Below, one piece after another: positions 1 to 7,054 of a stretch of DNA of 10,944 nucleotides. Position numbers and translations under genes: made by a program. Each line of letters starts with the position of its first letter. The stretch's first letter is position 1. This stretch comes from Spirochaetota bacterium (GTDB taxonomy: Bacteria > Spirochaetota > GWE2-31-10 > MWDO01). The stretch is taken from NCBI GenBank assembly GCA_017998755.1, contig JAGOCL010000045.1, forward strand, positions 1-10,944, given 5' to 3'. The notes beneath the pieces were generated by a model, which saw only the letters and a program-made list of their open reading frames with translations, made no database searches and was not told the origin of the DNA.

Positions 1-195
1 ATCGGCGACCTTTTCCGAAGAATCGTCTCCGTACGCCGCTTTAGTTTTATTTCCGCTAGCAAAATTAACTATAACGACTACCGCCGCTATATATAAACCA
101 AATAATAAAATATTTTTAAACCTTTTTAGTTTTTTCGGTTTTTCAGGCTTAAAGTACTGATGCTGAATAATAACGCCGTTTTTTTCTCTCTTCAA
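1..195 (-). CDS. Partial hypothetical membrane-anchored protein (N-terminal 65 residues)
   Basis: This reading frame enters from the left edge on the minus strand and has no stop inside the window. I place its start at a TTG at 195: an AGGGG ribosome site (minus strand, 207-203) lies 7 nt upstream, and an in-frame TAG just before it rules out a longer start. The 65 visible residues have a basic N-terminus (KPEKPKKLKRFKN), then one hydrophobic stretch at about residues 28-45 (ILLFGLYIAAVVVIVNF), then a polar, acidic region. This looks like a single-pass protein with its N-terminus in the cytoplasm and its bulk outside, or an uncleaved signal anchor. I do not recognise the family and the rest of the protein is missing. 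It is divergent from grpE and has its own promoter at 245-272. Confidence 0.6.
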   Translation of the reverse strand, partial: MKREKNGVIIQHQYFKPEKPKKLKRFKNILLFGLYIAAVVVIVNFASGNKTKAAYGDDSSEKVAD

Positions 196-244
196 CCTAT
201 CGCCCCTCTTATCCTATAAATCCTGATATAAAATTTATATTACA

Positions 245-272
245 ATTTTAGCGCAAAAAGCGCTTTTGTCAA
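245..272 (-). promoter_or_regulatory. Promoter of the leftward membrane-protein gene, with palindrome in the spacer
   Basis: On the minus strand a perfect -35 TTGACA (272-267) is followed after 16 nt by TAAAAT (250-245), which predicts a transcript start near 238 and a leader of about 43 nt before the TTG at 195. The spacer holds the perfect 12-bp palindrome AAAAGCGCTTTT (256-267), which touches the -35, and an overlapping AGCGC-N5-GCGCT repeat (250-264). A palindrome between -35 and -10 is a classic place for a repressor to bind, but no regulator is identified here. Confidence 0.55.
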
Positions 273-351
273 TAATAATGTATTTTTATTGAAAAATGTA
301 AATATTTCATTACAAAAAACATAACAAATTTAATATTTTTAATAATATTTC

Positions 352-380
352 TTGACCCTAATATAATTATTGATTAATTT
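352..380 (+). promoter_or_regulatory. Probable grpE promoter with inverted repeat around the -10
   Basis: TTGACC (352-357) is followed after 17 nt by TAATTT (375-380), giving a plausible sigma-70 promoter with a start near 387 and a leader of about 33 nt. The -10 lies exactly between the arms of the inverted repeat TTGAT-N6-ATCAA (370-385), which could be an operator. A TATAAT at 362-367 is an alternative -10 but has no good -35 at the right distance. There is no CIRCE element (TTAGCACTC-N9-GAGTGCTAA) and no sigma-32-type -10, so control of this chaperone cluster is not the textbook HrcA or RpoH type as far as this region shows. Confidence 0.4.
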
Positions 381-419
381 ATCAAAAAATAAAATTAAGT
401 ATTAAGGGGTTATTGGGCA

Positions 420-1127
420 ATGTCAAAAAATGAAAGTATCAAAGAGACAGGCATAGATGAAAAAGCGGACAACGTCGTAAATGAAAAGAATATCAACGCC
501 GAAGAGATAAAAGATTCAAATAATGAGAATATACAAGACGATAAAAAAGACTCAGGCGATAAAAAGAAAGACAATAAAAAAAACAACGACAAATCTGATA
601 AGTCGGTTAACGTAGAAGAGCTGATTAAAGAGAAAAACGCTTTGCTTAAAGAAATCGAAGAGCTAAAATCGGCGTCTCAGACTAAAGAAAAAGAGGCGGC
701 GGATTATCTCGATAAATACAGACGATCTTTGGCTGAAATGGAGAATTTAAGAAAAAGAACCCAAACGGAAAAACAAGATTTTTTGAAATACGCTAACTAT
801 AATATTATAGGAGATTTTCTTGTAATATTAGACGATTTTCAAAGGGCGATAGACGCGGGTAAGAACTACAACGCGGATTTTGAAACTTACATCTCCGGTA
901 TAGAGCTGATTGAGAAGCAAATTCTCGATCTGTTATTCAAAAAATACGGAGTAAAAAAGTACGGCGAACCCGGCGAAGAATTTGACCCGAACGTCCACCA
1001 AGCCGTTATGATGGAAGAAGGGGATTTTGACAAGGAAGAACTTGTAGAAGTATTCAGAAAAGGATACATGCTACACGACAGGGTCGTGCGATCGGCTCAA
1101 GTAAAAGTTGGGAAACCAATAGGTTAA
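420..1127 (+). CDS. grpE: GrpE, nucleotide exchange factor of DnaK
   Basis: GrpE releases ADP from DnaK and so resets the Hsp70 folding cycle in the cytoplasm; it works as a dimer. The 235-residue protein has a very charged, low-complexity N-terminus (about 1-65, rich in K, D, E and N), a long coiled-coil helix (about 66-125), a short helical bundle, and the C-terminal beta domain that contacts DnaK (about 175-233). Family signatures visible are FDPNVHQAVM (188-197) and VVRSAQVKVGKP (222-233). It is somewhat longer than many GrpE proteins because of the N-terminal tail, which probably is disordered. The ATG at 420 follows AAGGGG (404-409) at 10 nt, a rather wide spacing. dnaK follows after a gap of about 30 nt with no terminator, so the two are very likely cotranscribed. 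Confidence 0.97.
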   Translation: MSKNESIKETGIDEKADNVVNEKNINAEEIKDSNNENIQDDKKDSGDKKKDNKKNNDKSDKSVNVEELIKEKNALLKEIEELKSASQTKEKEAADYLDKYRRSLAEMENLRKRTQTEKQDFLKYANYNIIGDFLVILDDFQRAIDAGKNYNADFETYISGIELIEKQILDLLFKKYGVKKYGEPGEEFDPNVHQAVMMEEGDFDKEELVEVFRKGYMLHDRVVRSAQVKVGKPIG

Positions 1128-1158
1128 TAAAACTATTTATATATAAGGAGAAATGTAT

Positions 1159-3105
1159 ATGGGAAAAACAATAGGAATTGATTTGGGAACGACTAACTCG
1201 TGCGTTGCAATAATGGAAGGAAGCGAACCTGTAATTATAGCAAATTCCGAAGGGCAAAGAACGACGCCGTCTATAGTCGGTTATACTTCGAAAGGCGAGA
1301 GAATTGTAGGTCAACCTGCGAAAAATCAGATGATTACAAATTCTAAAAACACAATCTTTTCCATAAAAAGATTTATGGGGAGAAGATTTGACGAAGTAGG
1401 TCAAGAGATGAAACTCATACCCTACGACGTTGTTAAAGGACCGAACGGAGACGCGAGAGTTAAGATCATAGATAAAGATTATTCTCCGCCGGAAATCAGC
1501 GCGGCTATATTGCAAAAGATGAAAGCGACCGCGGAGGCCTATCTGGGTCAGACCGTTACGGAAGCGGTAGTTACAGTTCCGGCGTATTTTAACGACGCTC
1601 AGAGACAAGCGACAAAGGACGCGGGAAAGATTGCCGGACTTGAAGTAAAAAGAATAATTAACGAACCGACGGCGGCGGCGCTCGCTTACGGACTCGATAA
1701 AAAGAAAGAAGGCAAAATTGCCGTATACGATCTTGGGGGAGGTACTTTTGATATTTCTATCCTAGAGATAGGCGACGGAGTTTTTGAAGTAAAATCCACA
1801 AACGGCGATACTCACCTCGGCGGCGATAATTTTGATCAAAGAGTAATTGAGTGGATGATAAACGAATTCAGAGCTCAAACGGGTATTGATTTATCTAAAG
1901 ATCCGATGGCTCTTCAAAGACTAAAAGAAGCGGCTGAGAAAGCAAAAATCGAGCTGTCAAGCAAAGCTACGGCCGATATAAATCTTCCGTTCGTAACGGC
2001 AGACCAATCCGGACCAAAGCATTTACAAATGTCGTTATCAAAAGCAAAATTTGAACAATTGATAGACGATCTAGTAAAAAGAACTATCGAACCATGCAAA
2101 ACCGCGCTCAAAGACGCCGATATGAAACCGTCCGACATAGACGACGTTATATTAGTCGGCGGATCAACAAGAGTGCCGATGGTGCAAGCGATAGTTAAAG
2201 AGCTTTTTGGCAAAGAACCGTCTAAAGCGGTTAATCCCGACGAAGCGGTAGCGGTTGGCGCGGCAATTCAAGGCGGCGTTTTATCCGGGGACGTTAAAGA
2301 CGTATTATTACTCGACGTAACCCCATTGTCTCTTGGTATAGAAACTCTCGGCGGAGTTATGACCCCGCTTATCAAGAAGAACACGACCATACCGAAGACT
2401 GAGAAACAAATATTCTCAACGGCCGCAGATAGTCAAACCGCCGTATCTATACACGTACTGCAAGGGGAGCGACAAATTGCATCGGCAAACAGATCGATCG
2501 GAAGATTTGATTTGGTCGGAATACCGCCGGCGCCAAGAGGAGTTCCTCAGATAGAAGTAACTTTTGATATAGACGCAAACGGCATATTACACGTTAGCGC
2601 AAAAGATCTAGGCACCGGTAAAGAACAGAAGATAAGAATTGAAGCGTCTTCAGGATTGAATGAAGAAGAAATCAAGCGAATGGTAAGAGAAGCTGAAGAA
2701 CACGCCTCGGAAGATCAGAAAATGAAAGATCTTGCCGACGCGCGAAATCAAGCGGATAATCTTATTTATCAGACGGAAAAGTCGTTAAACGATTATGGCG
2801 ATAAAATCTCTCAAGAAGATAAAGATAATATCAAGAAATCGGCGGACGACCTCAAATCTATATTAAATACAGATAACGTAAGCGAAATTAAATCAAAAAT
2901 CGACGAATTACAGAAAGCGTCATATAAGTTAGCCGAGGAGATGTATAAATCGTCTCAAGCGTCGGGGCAAAACCCTAACGCCGGAAATGGAGGAGAACAA
3001 AACGGTAATTCGGGTTCTTCGTCCGGGTCAAACGATAATTCAAAAAACAGTAATGTTGAAGACGCCGATTACGAGGTTGTCGACGACGAAGAGAATAAAA
3101 AATAG
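1159..3105 (+). CDS. dnaK: DnaK, Hsp70 chaperone
   Basis: DnaK is the ATP-driven Hsp70 that binds exposed hydrophobic stretches of unfolded proteins, helped by DnaJ and GrpE. I choose the ATG at 1159 (648 residues): the ribosome site AAGGAG (1145-1150) is 8 nt away and the product begins MGKTIGIDLGTTNS as in the family. The in-frame ATG at 1153 adds two residues but is only 2 nt from the ribosome site. Visible motifs are the phosphate-1 loop GIDLGTTNSCVAIM, NEPTAAALAYG, phosphate-2 DLGGGTFDISILE and the adenosine motif GGSTRVP, followed by the linker DVLLLDVTPLSLGIET, the beta-sandwich substrate domain and the helical lid. The tail is a G/N/S-rich linker ending EDADYEVVDDEENKK, close to the conserved acidic terminus of bacterial DnaK. 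Length is normal and the gene is intact. Confidence 0.98.
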   Translation: MGKTIGIDLGTTNSCVAIMEGSEPVIIANSEGQRTTPSIVGYTSKGERIVGQPAKNQMITNSKNTIFSIKRFMGRRFDEVGQEMKLIPYDVVKGPNGDARVKIIDKDYSPPEISAAILQKMKATAEAYLGQTVTEAVVTVPAYFNDAQRQATKDAGKIAGLEVKRIINEPTAAALAYGLDKKKEGKIAVYDLGGGTFDISILEIGDGVFEVKSTNGDTHLGGDNFDQRVIEWMINEFRAQTGIDLSKDPMALQRLKEAAEKAKIELSSKATADINLPFVTADQSGPKHLQMSLSKAKFEQLIDDLVKRTIEPCKTALKDADMKPSDIDDVILVGGSTRVPMVQAIVKELFGKEPSKAVNPDEAVAVGAAIQGGVLSGDVKDVLLLDVTPLSLGIETLGGVMTPLIKKNTTIPKTEKQIFSTAADSQTAVSIHVLQGERQIASANRSIGRFDLVGIPPAPRGVPQIEVTFDIDANGILHVSAKDLGTGKEQKIRIEASSGLNEEEIKRMVREAEEHASEDQKMKDLADARNQADNLIYQTEKSLNDYGDKISQEDKDNIKKSADDLKSILNTDNVSEIKSKIDELQKASYKLAEEMYKSSQASGQNPNAGNGGEQNGNSGSSSGSNDNSKNSNVEDADYEVVDDEENKK

Positions 3106-3114
3106 TTTTTATAC

Positions 3115-3143
3115 TAAACAAGGGGCTTAACGTCCCTTGTTTA
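3115..3143 (+). terminator. Strong hairpin after dnaK, without a clear U-tract
   Basis: TAAACAAGGG (3115-3124) and CCCTTGTTTA (3134-3143) form a perfect 10-bp stem; a G-U and a C-G pair can extend it inward, leaving the loop TTAAC (3127-3131). It starts 9 nt after the dnaK stop codon. The 3' side is followed by TTGATTG rather than a run of T, so it may be a weak terminator, an attenuator that lowers dnaJ relative to dnaK, or a 3'-end stabiliser of the grpE-dnaK message. Confidence 0.6.
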
Positions 3144-3192
3144 TTGATTGTAAATATCGTTTTTCCTGTTTTAAGTATCAATGCGGTAATAA

Positions 3193-3221
3193 TTGAATTA
3201 TTTGATTTTTTATGTTATTCT
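3193..3221 (+). promoter_or_regulatory. Candidate dnaJ promoter with extended -10
   Basis: TTGAAT (3193-3198), a 17-nt spacer and TATTCT (3216-3221), preceded by TGT (3213-3215), form an extended -10 promoter. It lies downstream of the dnaK hairpin and predicts a start near 3228, about 50 nt before dnaJ. This would allow dnaJ to be expressed apart from grpE-dnaK. The element shares the 11-mer TTTTATGTTAT with the promoter of the HD-GYP gene. Confidence 0.4.
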
Positions 3222-3277
3222 ACCTGCGTTTGAAAATTAACTAAATGTTTATTTTGAGTTTTTTGGAGTATATATAA

Positions 3278-4423
3278 ATGGCGACAAAGAGAGATTATTA
3301 TGAAGTTTTAGGCGTTGAAAAGTCGGCCTCGGTAGATGAAATAAAAAAGGCGTATAGAAAACTCGCTATGCAATATCACCCGGATAAAAATCCCGGAAAT
3401 AAAGAAGCCGAAAATAAATTTAAAGAGGCTACCGAGGCTTATACTATACTCGCCGACGACGATAAGAGAAAAAAGTACGATCAGTTTGGTTTTGCCGGCG
3501 TCGAAGGTATGAACTCCGGCGGAAATCCATTTCAAGGCGGCAGATACGGTTTTGACGACGTCTTTAGCGGATTTGAAGATATATTCTCTTCTTTCTTTGG
3601 CGGCGGAGGAGGTTTTGGAGGATCTTCGGGTAGAAGATCGCGAAGAGGCTCGGATCGTCTGTATAATCTTGAAATTACTCTTGAAGAAGCGGCTCTCGGA
3701 AAAAAAGTCGACCTTAATTTTGATAAACTTGAAACTTGCGACGTTTGTCACGGTAGCGGCTCAAAAAGCGGAGGCGGAAAAAAAAGATGCCCCGAATGCG
3801 GAGGTTCGGGACAAGTCAGAAGAAGTCAGGGATTCTTCTCAATATCGACCCCCTGCTCGAGATGTAACGGTACAGGCGATATAATCGAAGATCCTTGTCC
3901 GACATGTAGAGGCGCCGGCGTTTTAAATAAAAGAGTGTCAAAAACAATAAAGATACCTCAAGGTATCGATAACGGTAAAAGAATAATTATTAAAGGCGAA
4001 GGGGACGCGGGCGAAAACGGCTCTCCTTCCGGCGACCTGCATATTAAGATCAGAGTAAAACAGCACGATTATTTTTATAGAGAAGAGCAAAATCTTATAA
4101 TGATCGTACCAATAAGCTTTACTCAAGCGGCGTTAGGCGACGAAATCAATATATCGTCTTTGGTAGACAATAAACTTATAAAATTAAAAATTCCGGCCGG
4201 TTGCGAAAACGGCAAGGTATTAAGAATAAAAGGCGCGGGTATGCCTTATTTGGATTTTCCAGACAAAAAAGGCGACTTGTTTATAAAGGTAGAAGTAGAA
4301 ATACCTAAAAGTTTAAATAAAGAAGAAAAACGGCTTCTCGAAGAGTTGCGAAAAATAAAAGGGGAAGAGAAAAAGCCTTCTCCAAAGAAAATTACCGAAA
4401 AAGAATCGGCTTATTTTTTCTAA
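3278..4423 (+). CDS. dnaJ: DnaJ, Hsp40 co-chaperone
   Basis: DnaJ delivers unfolded substrates to DnaK and stimulates its ATPase. The 381-residue protein has all classical type I parts: a J domain (about 1-70) with the essential HPD at 34-36, a G/F-rich region (about 71-125), the zinc-finger domain with four CxxCxGxG motifs (Cys154/157 CDVCHGSG, 171/174 CPECGGSG, 193/196 CSRCNGTG, 207/210 CPTCRGAG), and the two C-terminal substrate-binding barrels up to about 355. All eight zinc-binding cysteines are present, so it should be functional. The ATG follows GGAG (3265-3268) at 9 nt. It sits 172 nt after dnaK, behind a hairpin and a candidate promoter of its own, so it may be only partly coupled to grpE-dnaK. 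The lysine-rich C-terminal tail ending ESAYFF is not a recognised motif. Confidence 0.97.
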   Translation: MATKRDYYEVLGVEKSASVDEIKKAYRKLAMQYHPDKNPGNKEAENKFKEATEAYTILADDDKRKKYDQFGFAGVEGMNSGGNPFQGGRYGFDDVFSGFEDIFSSFFGGGGGFGGSSGRRSRRGSDRLYNLEITLEEAALGKKVDLNFDKLETCDVCHGSGSKSGGGKKRCPECGGSGQVRRSQGFFSISTPCSRCNGTGDIIEDPCPTCRGAGVLNKRVSKTIKIPQGIDNGKRIIIKGEGDAGENGSPSGDLHIKIRVKQHDYFYREEQNLIMIVPISFTQAALGDEINISSLVDNKLIKLKIPAGCENGKVLRIKGAGMPYLDFPDKKGDLFIKVEVEIPKSLNKEEKRLLEELRKIKGEEKKPSPKKITEKESAYFF

Positions 4424-4527
4424 GCGCTTTATCTACGCTACTTGTATTGGTTAATTTATCGCTTATATCCGTTTTTTTGAGCTAACTGAAACAGGCAAAT
4501 AAATAAATGAGATTTTAGCGTTTATCT
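4424..4527. other. dnaJ-hom intergenic region, upstream part
   Basis: This AT-rich stretch holds no open reading frame of note. A long-range repeat, TAAGCG (4421-4426) with CGCTTA (4460-4465), is followed by a T-run at 4472-4478 and could be a poor terminator for dnaJ, but the 33-nt loop makes it unconvincing. The promoters of hom begin immediately downstream. Confidence 0.25.
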
Positions 4528-4556
4528 TTGTAAGTTTTAAGGTTTTTTGATATAAT
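4528..4556 (+). promoter_or_regulatory. Upstream hom promoter (P1)
   Basis: TTGTAA (4528-4533), a 17-nt spacer and a consensus TATAAT (4551-4556) predict a start near 4563 and a leader of about 53 nt. It is immediately followed by the -35 of a second promoter, so its start site overlaps that element. Confidence 0.5.
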
Positions 4557-4558
4557 TC

Positions 4559-4587
4559 TTGACAAATATTAAAATAATATTTAATAA
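4559..4587 (+). promoter_or_regulatory. Downstream hom promoter (P2)
   Basis: Consensus TTGACA (4559-4564), a 17-nt spacer and TAATAA (4582-4587) predict a start near 4594, about 22 nt before the hom ATG. No T-box, leader-peptide attenuator or riboswitch-like structure fits in such a short leader. Confidence 0.55.
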
Positions 4588-4615
4588 ATATCGTAAATTA
4601 ATTTAAGGGCTAGTT

Positions 4616-5935
4616 ATGGAAAAAATTAGAATTGCAATATTAGGATGCGGAACTGTTGGCGGCGGCGTAGCTAAAATTTTGTTAGAAATCAAAGATATTT
4701 TAAACGATAGATCTGAAAAAGAGATAGAACTAGCTAAAATTGTCGATTTATTTCCTCAATCAGCGTCTAAAAAAAATAATATTCCGATAAATTTATTCTG
4801 CGGCGGCGGCAATGATCTCTCAAAAGAGGAAGCGGATAGATGCATTGAAGAAATATTGTCAGACAAAACTATCGACGTAGTCGTTGAAACAATCGGCGGA
4901 AGTTCCGAGTACATACTCAATTTAGTATTGAAAATTTTAAATTCTAAAAAACACTTTGTAACGGCAAATAAAGCCCTCCTTGCGAAATATGGAAAAGAAA
5001 TATTCGAAACCGCTGAGAAAAATAACGTATCGGTCGGTTTTGAAGCGTCGGTTTGCGGAGCGATACCGATTATCAAAGCTATTAAGGAGTGTTTTACCGG
5101 AGACATTATCGAATCGATATCGGGGATAATGAACGGCACAAGTAATTATATATTATCCAAAATGAAATTTGAAGGGAAATCTTTTGCCGAAGCTCTCAAA
5201 ATGGCTCAAAATCTCGGTTATGCAGAAGCCGACCCGACGTTAGATATAAACGGAGGGGACGCCGGCAATAAACTTGCTATACTATTAAAGCTTGCTTTTG
5301 GTTTGAACGTATCTGTAACTCAAATTCCTATTACAGGCATTGAAAAAATTGAAGAAGAAGATATGGACTTTGCAAACGAGATGAATTGTACTATTAAACT
5401 TATTTGTTACGCAAAAAAAGAGGGGAAAAAGATATTTGCAACGGTAAGACCGATGATGATAAAAAATGATAATTTCTTATCAAACATAAACGGAGCTACC
5501 AACGCCGTAAAACTTTTAAATAAATATTCGGGGGAACACATTTTAGTCGGAAAAGGCGCGGGATCAACAGAAACCGGCTCCGCTATCGTTTCGGATATAA
5601 TTTTTATAGCAAAATATAAAAATAACATCTCCAATAAAAACGCGACTTCCGACGTTTGTTTAACGGACGAAGATGAAACAGAATTCCCTTACAATATCTC
5701 TTTTGAGACTAAAGACGTACCGGGTATAACCGGAGCCGTAACGACTGCAATCGGCGATAACAATATCAATATAGATACTGTCGGACACAACAGGCACAAC
5801 AAGTCTAAAGCTATTTTTTCAGTAGCGACTATGCCTTGTAAGTTGTCTCAAATAAAAAAAGCCGTCGCTCAAATTAAAACAAGCAGGCCCGATATATTAA
5901 AAAGCGAACCAAAAATTATTCCTATACTATATTGA
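4616..5935 (+). CDS. hom: Homoserine dehydrogenase with C-terminal ACT domain
   Basis: This enzyme reduces aspartate semialdehyde to homoserine with NAD(P)H, the branch point toward threonine and methionine. The 439-residue protein has the Rossmann motif GCGTVGGG (10-17), the conserved TANK (116-119) and NGTSNYIL (173-180), and the catalytic block GYAEADPTLD...GGDAGNKL. There, Glu204, Asp215 and Lys219 keep the spacing of the known catalytic and substrate residues (208/219/223 in the yeast enzyme). A C-terminal ACT domain (about 358-425, FETKDVPGITGAV) is typical of the feedback-regulated bacterial form and suggests threonine inhibition. The ATG follows AAGGG (4605-4609) at 6 nt. No aspartokinase, thrB or thrC lies next to it, so it appears to stand alone behind its own tandem promoters. 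It is not fused to an aspartokinase domain. Confidence 0.95.
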   Translation: MEKIRIAILGCGTVGGGVAKILLEIKDILNDRSEKEIELAKIVDLFPQSASKKNNIPINLFCGGGNDLSKEEADRCIEEILSDKTIDVVVETIGGSSEYILNLVLKILNSKKHFVTANKALLAKYGKEIFETAEKNNVSVGFEASVCGAIPIIKAIKECFTGDIIESISGIMNGTSNYILSKMKFEGKSFAEALKMAQNLGYAEADPTLDINGGDAGNKLAILLKLAFGLNVSVTQIPITGIEKIEEEDMDFANEMNCTIKLICYAKKEGKKIFATVRPMMIKNDNFLSNINGATNAVKLLNKYSGEHILVGKGAGSTETGSAIVSDIIFIAKYKNNISNKNATSDVCLTDEDETEFPYNISFETKDVPGITGAVTTAIGDNNINIDTVGHNRHNKSKAIFSVATMPCKLSQIKKAVAQIKTSRPDILKSEPKIIPILY

Positions 5936-5972
5936 GTTTATTTTATTTTCCGATAATCATATAGATCGTTAG

Positions 5973-6000
5973 TTGAGTATTTAAAAATTCGCGATATAAT
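5973..6000 (+). promoter_or_regulatory. Promoter of the sigma factor-lipoprotein pair
   Basis: TTGAGT (5973-5978), a 16-nt spacer and a consensus TATAAT (5995-6000) predict a start near 6007. The -10 is the left half of the perfect 12-bp palindrome TATAATATTATA (5995-6006). No terminator is seen after hom, so readthrough from hom is also possible. Confidence 0.5.
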
Positions 6001-6040
6001 ATTATATAAGAGTTTCTCCGCTTTTATTTTGGAGTATTTT

Positions 6041-7054
6041 TTGAAAACTATAAAAGATGTTTTTGTCAATTTTTCAGAAAATAGCGACGTCGTCAGGAAA
6101 ACAAAATCTTCATATAAATCTGAAGAAGAGAAGGAATTTGATCCTTTAACGATATATCTCGGCGAAATATCTAAAATTCCTCTTTTAACTCCGCTAGAAG
6201 AAGAAAAAATCTCAAGAAATATATCAGAATCAATAAGCGGCATTAATATTAATCTATCAAATTTTAAAGAAAAAAAAATATCTGAAAAAGAATATAAGCA
6301 AAACGATTTACGACTAAAAGACGTATTAAATTTTAACAAAAATAAAATGATACGCGCGAATCTACGATTAGTCGTTAGTATTGCAAAAAAATACCAAAAC
6401 AGAGGGCTCGCTCTGTTAGATCTGATTGACGAAGGCAATATCGGACTTATTGAAGCCATAGAGAGGTTTGATTATACAAAAGGCTTTAGGTTTTCGACCT
6501 ACGGATCGTGGTGGATAAAGCAAGCCGTAGTAAAAGCTTTGGCTGATAAGGGGCAAATGATAAGAATTCCGATACACATGTTGAACACTATTAAGAAATG
6601 TTTTTTTGTCGCTAAGGAAATATCCGCTAAAAGCGGTAAAAATCCTACGACTGAAGAGCTGTCAGAAGCGATGGGAATACCTCCGGATAAAATCAAGCAA
6701 ATTGTAAACATTAACACCTCAACCGGCTCTCTCGATACTCGAATTTACGAAGGAGATAATTATACCGAGTTTGGCGATATGATAGAGGACGTCCGATCAA
6801 AAAATCCCTTTGAAGAATTATTTTCTCTGGCTCTGCAAGATACCATTGACGAAATACTCAACTCTTTATCCGATAGAGAAAAAAGGATTATAGAATTGAG
6901 ATTCGGTCTTTACGGCATCGGCCCGCATACTTTAGAAGAAACCGGTCAGGCGCTCGGCATTACGAGAGAAAGAGTGAGGCAACTGCAAAAGAAAGCGATA
7001 AAAAAACTTAAAGATGCAAATTTAAACAAAGCTCTGGACGATTTTATAAAATGA
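6041..7054 (+). CDS. Sigma-70 family RNA polymerase sigma factor (group 1/2, RpoD/RpoS-like)
   Basis: This protein directs RNA polymerase to promoters. I choose the TTG at 6041 (337 residues), which lies 6 nt after GGAG (6031-6034); an upstream in-frame TTG at 6029 overlaps that ribosome site and is unlikely. In order it shows region 1.2 (about 34-63, DPLTIYLGEISKIPLLTPLE), region 2 (about 103-175) with core-binding NRGLALLDLIDEGNIGL and -10 recognition GFRFSTYGSWWIKQAV, region 3 (about 183-255), and region 4 (about 270-325) with the -35 helix-turn-helix TLEETGQALGITRERVRQL. There is no region 1.1 and the protein is short for a primary sigma. NRGLALLDLI is RpoS-like wording. A second, RpoS-type sigma factor is therefore more likely than the housekeeping one, but without the rest of the genome this stays open. 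Its end overlaps the next gene by ATGA. Confidence 0.9.
   Translation: MKTIKDVFVNFSENSDVVRKTKSSYKSEEEKEFDPLTIYLGEISKIPLLTPLEEEKISRNISESISGININLSNFKEKKISEKEYKQNDLRLKDVLNFNKNKMIRANLRLVVSIAKKYQNRGLALLDLIDEGNIGLIEAIERFDYTKGFRFSTYGSWWIKQAVVKALADKGQMIRIPIHMLNTIKKCFFVAKEISAKSGKNPTTEELSEAMGIPPDKIKQIVNINTSTGSLDTRIYEGDNYTEFGDMIEDVRSKNPFEELFSLALQDTIDEILNSLSDREKRIIELRFGLYGIGPHTLEETGQALGITRERVRQLQKKAIKKLKDANLNKALDDFIK

Noticed and set aside
196..419. CIRCE or sigma-32 heat-shock element before grpE
   Set aside because: I searched for TTAGCACTC-type inverted repeats and for CCCCAT-type -10 boxes and found neither.
1153..1158. ATG two codons upstream in dnaK
   Set aside because: It is only 2 nt from AAGGAG, while the ATG at 1159 has ideal spacing and gives the usual MGK-IGIDLG start.
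1054..1608. 184-residue open frame on the minus strand across the grpE-dnaK junction
   Set aside because: It lies antisense to clearly coding dnaK, has a low-complexity R/S/F-rich composition typical of a shadow frame, and matches no recognisable family.
3308..3751. 147-residue minus-strand frame opposite dnaJ
   Set aside because: It is antisense to the J and G/F domains and has no motif or ribosome site of its own.
3552..3884. 110-residue plus-strand frame inside dnaJ
   Set aside because: It is an alternative frame of the dnaJ zinc-finger region; its apparent pattern reflects the repeated CxxCxGxG codons.
4421..4478. Terminator after dnaJ (TAAGCG ... CGCTTA plus T-run)
   Set aside because: The 6-bp stem with a loop of about 33 nt and the distance to the T-run make a functional intrinsic terminator unlikely; it is only mentioned in the intergenic entry.
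6029..6040. Upstream TTG start for the sigma factor
   Set aside because: The codon overlaps the GGAG ribosome site that serves the TTG at 6041, and there is no good ribosome site before it.
5938..6459. 173-residue minus-strand frame opposite the sigma factor
   Set aside because: It is a serine/phenylalanine/leucine-rich shadow of the sigma factor gene, whose conserved regions leave no doubt about the coding strand.
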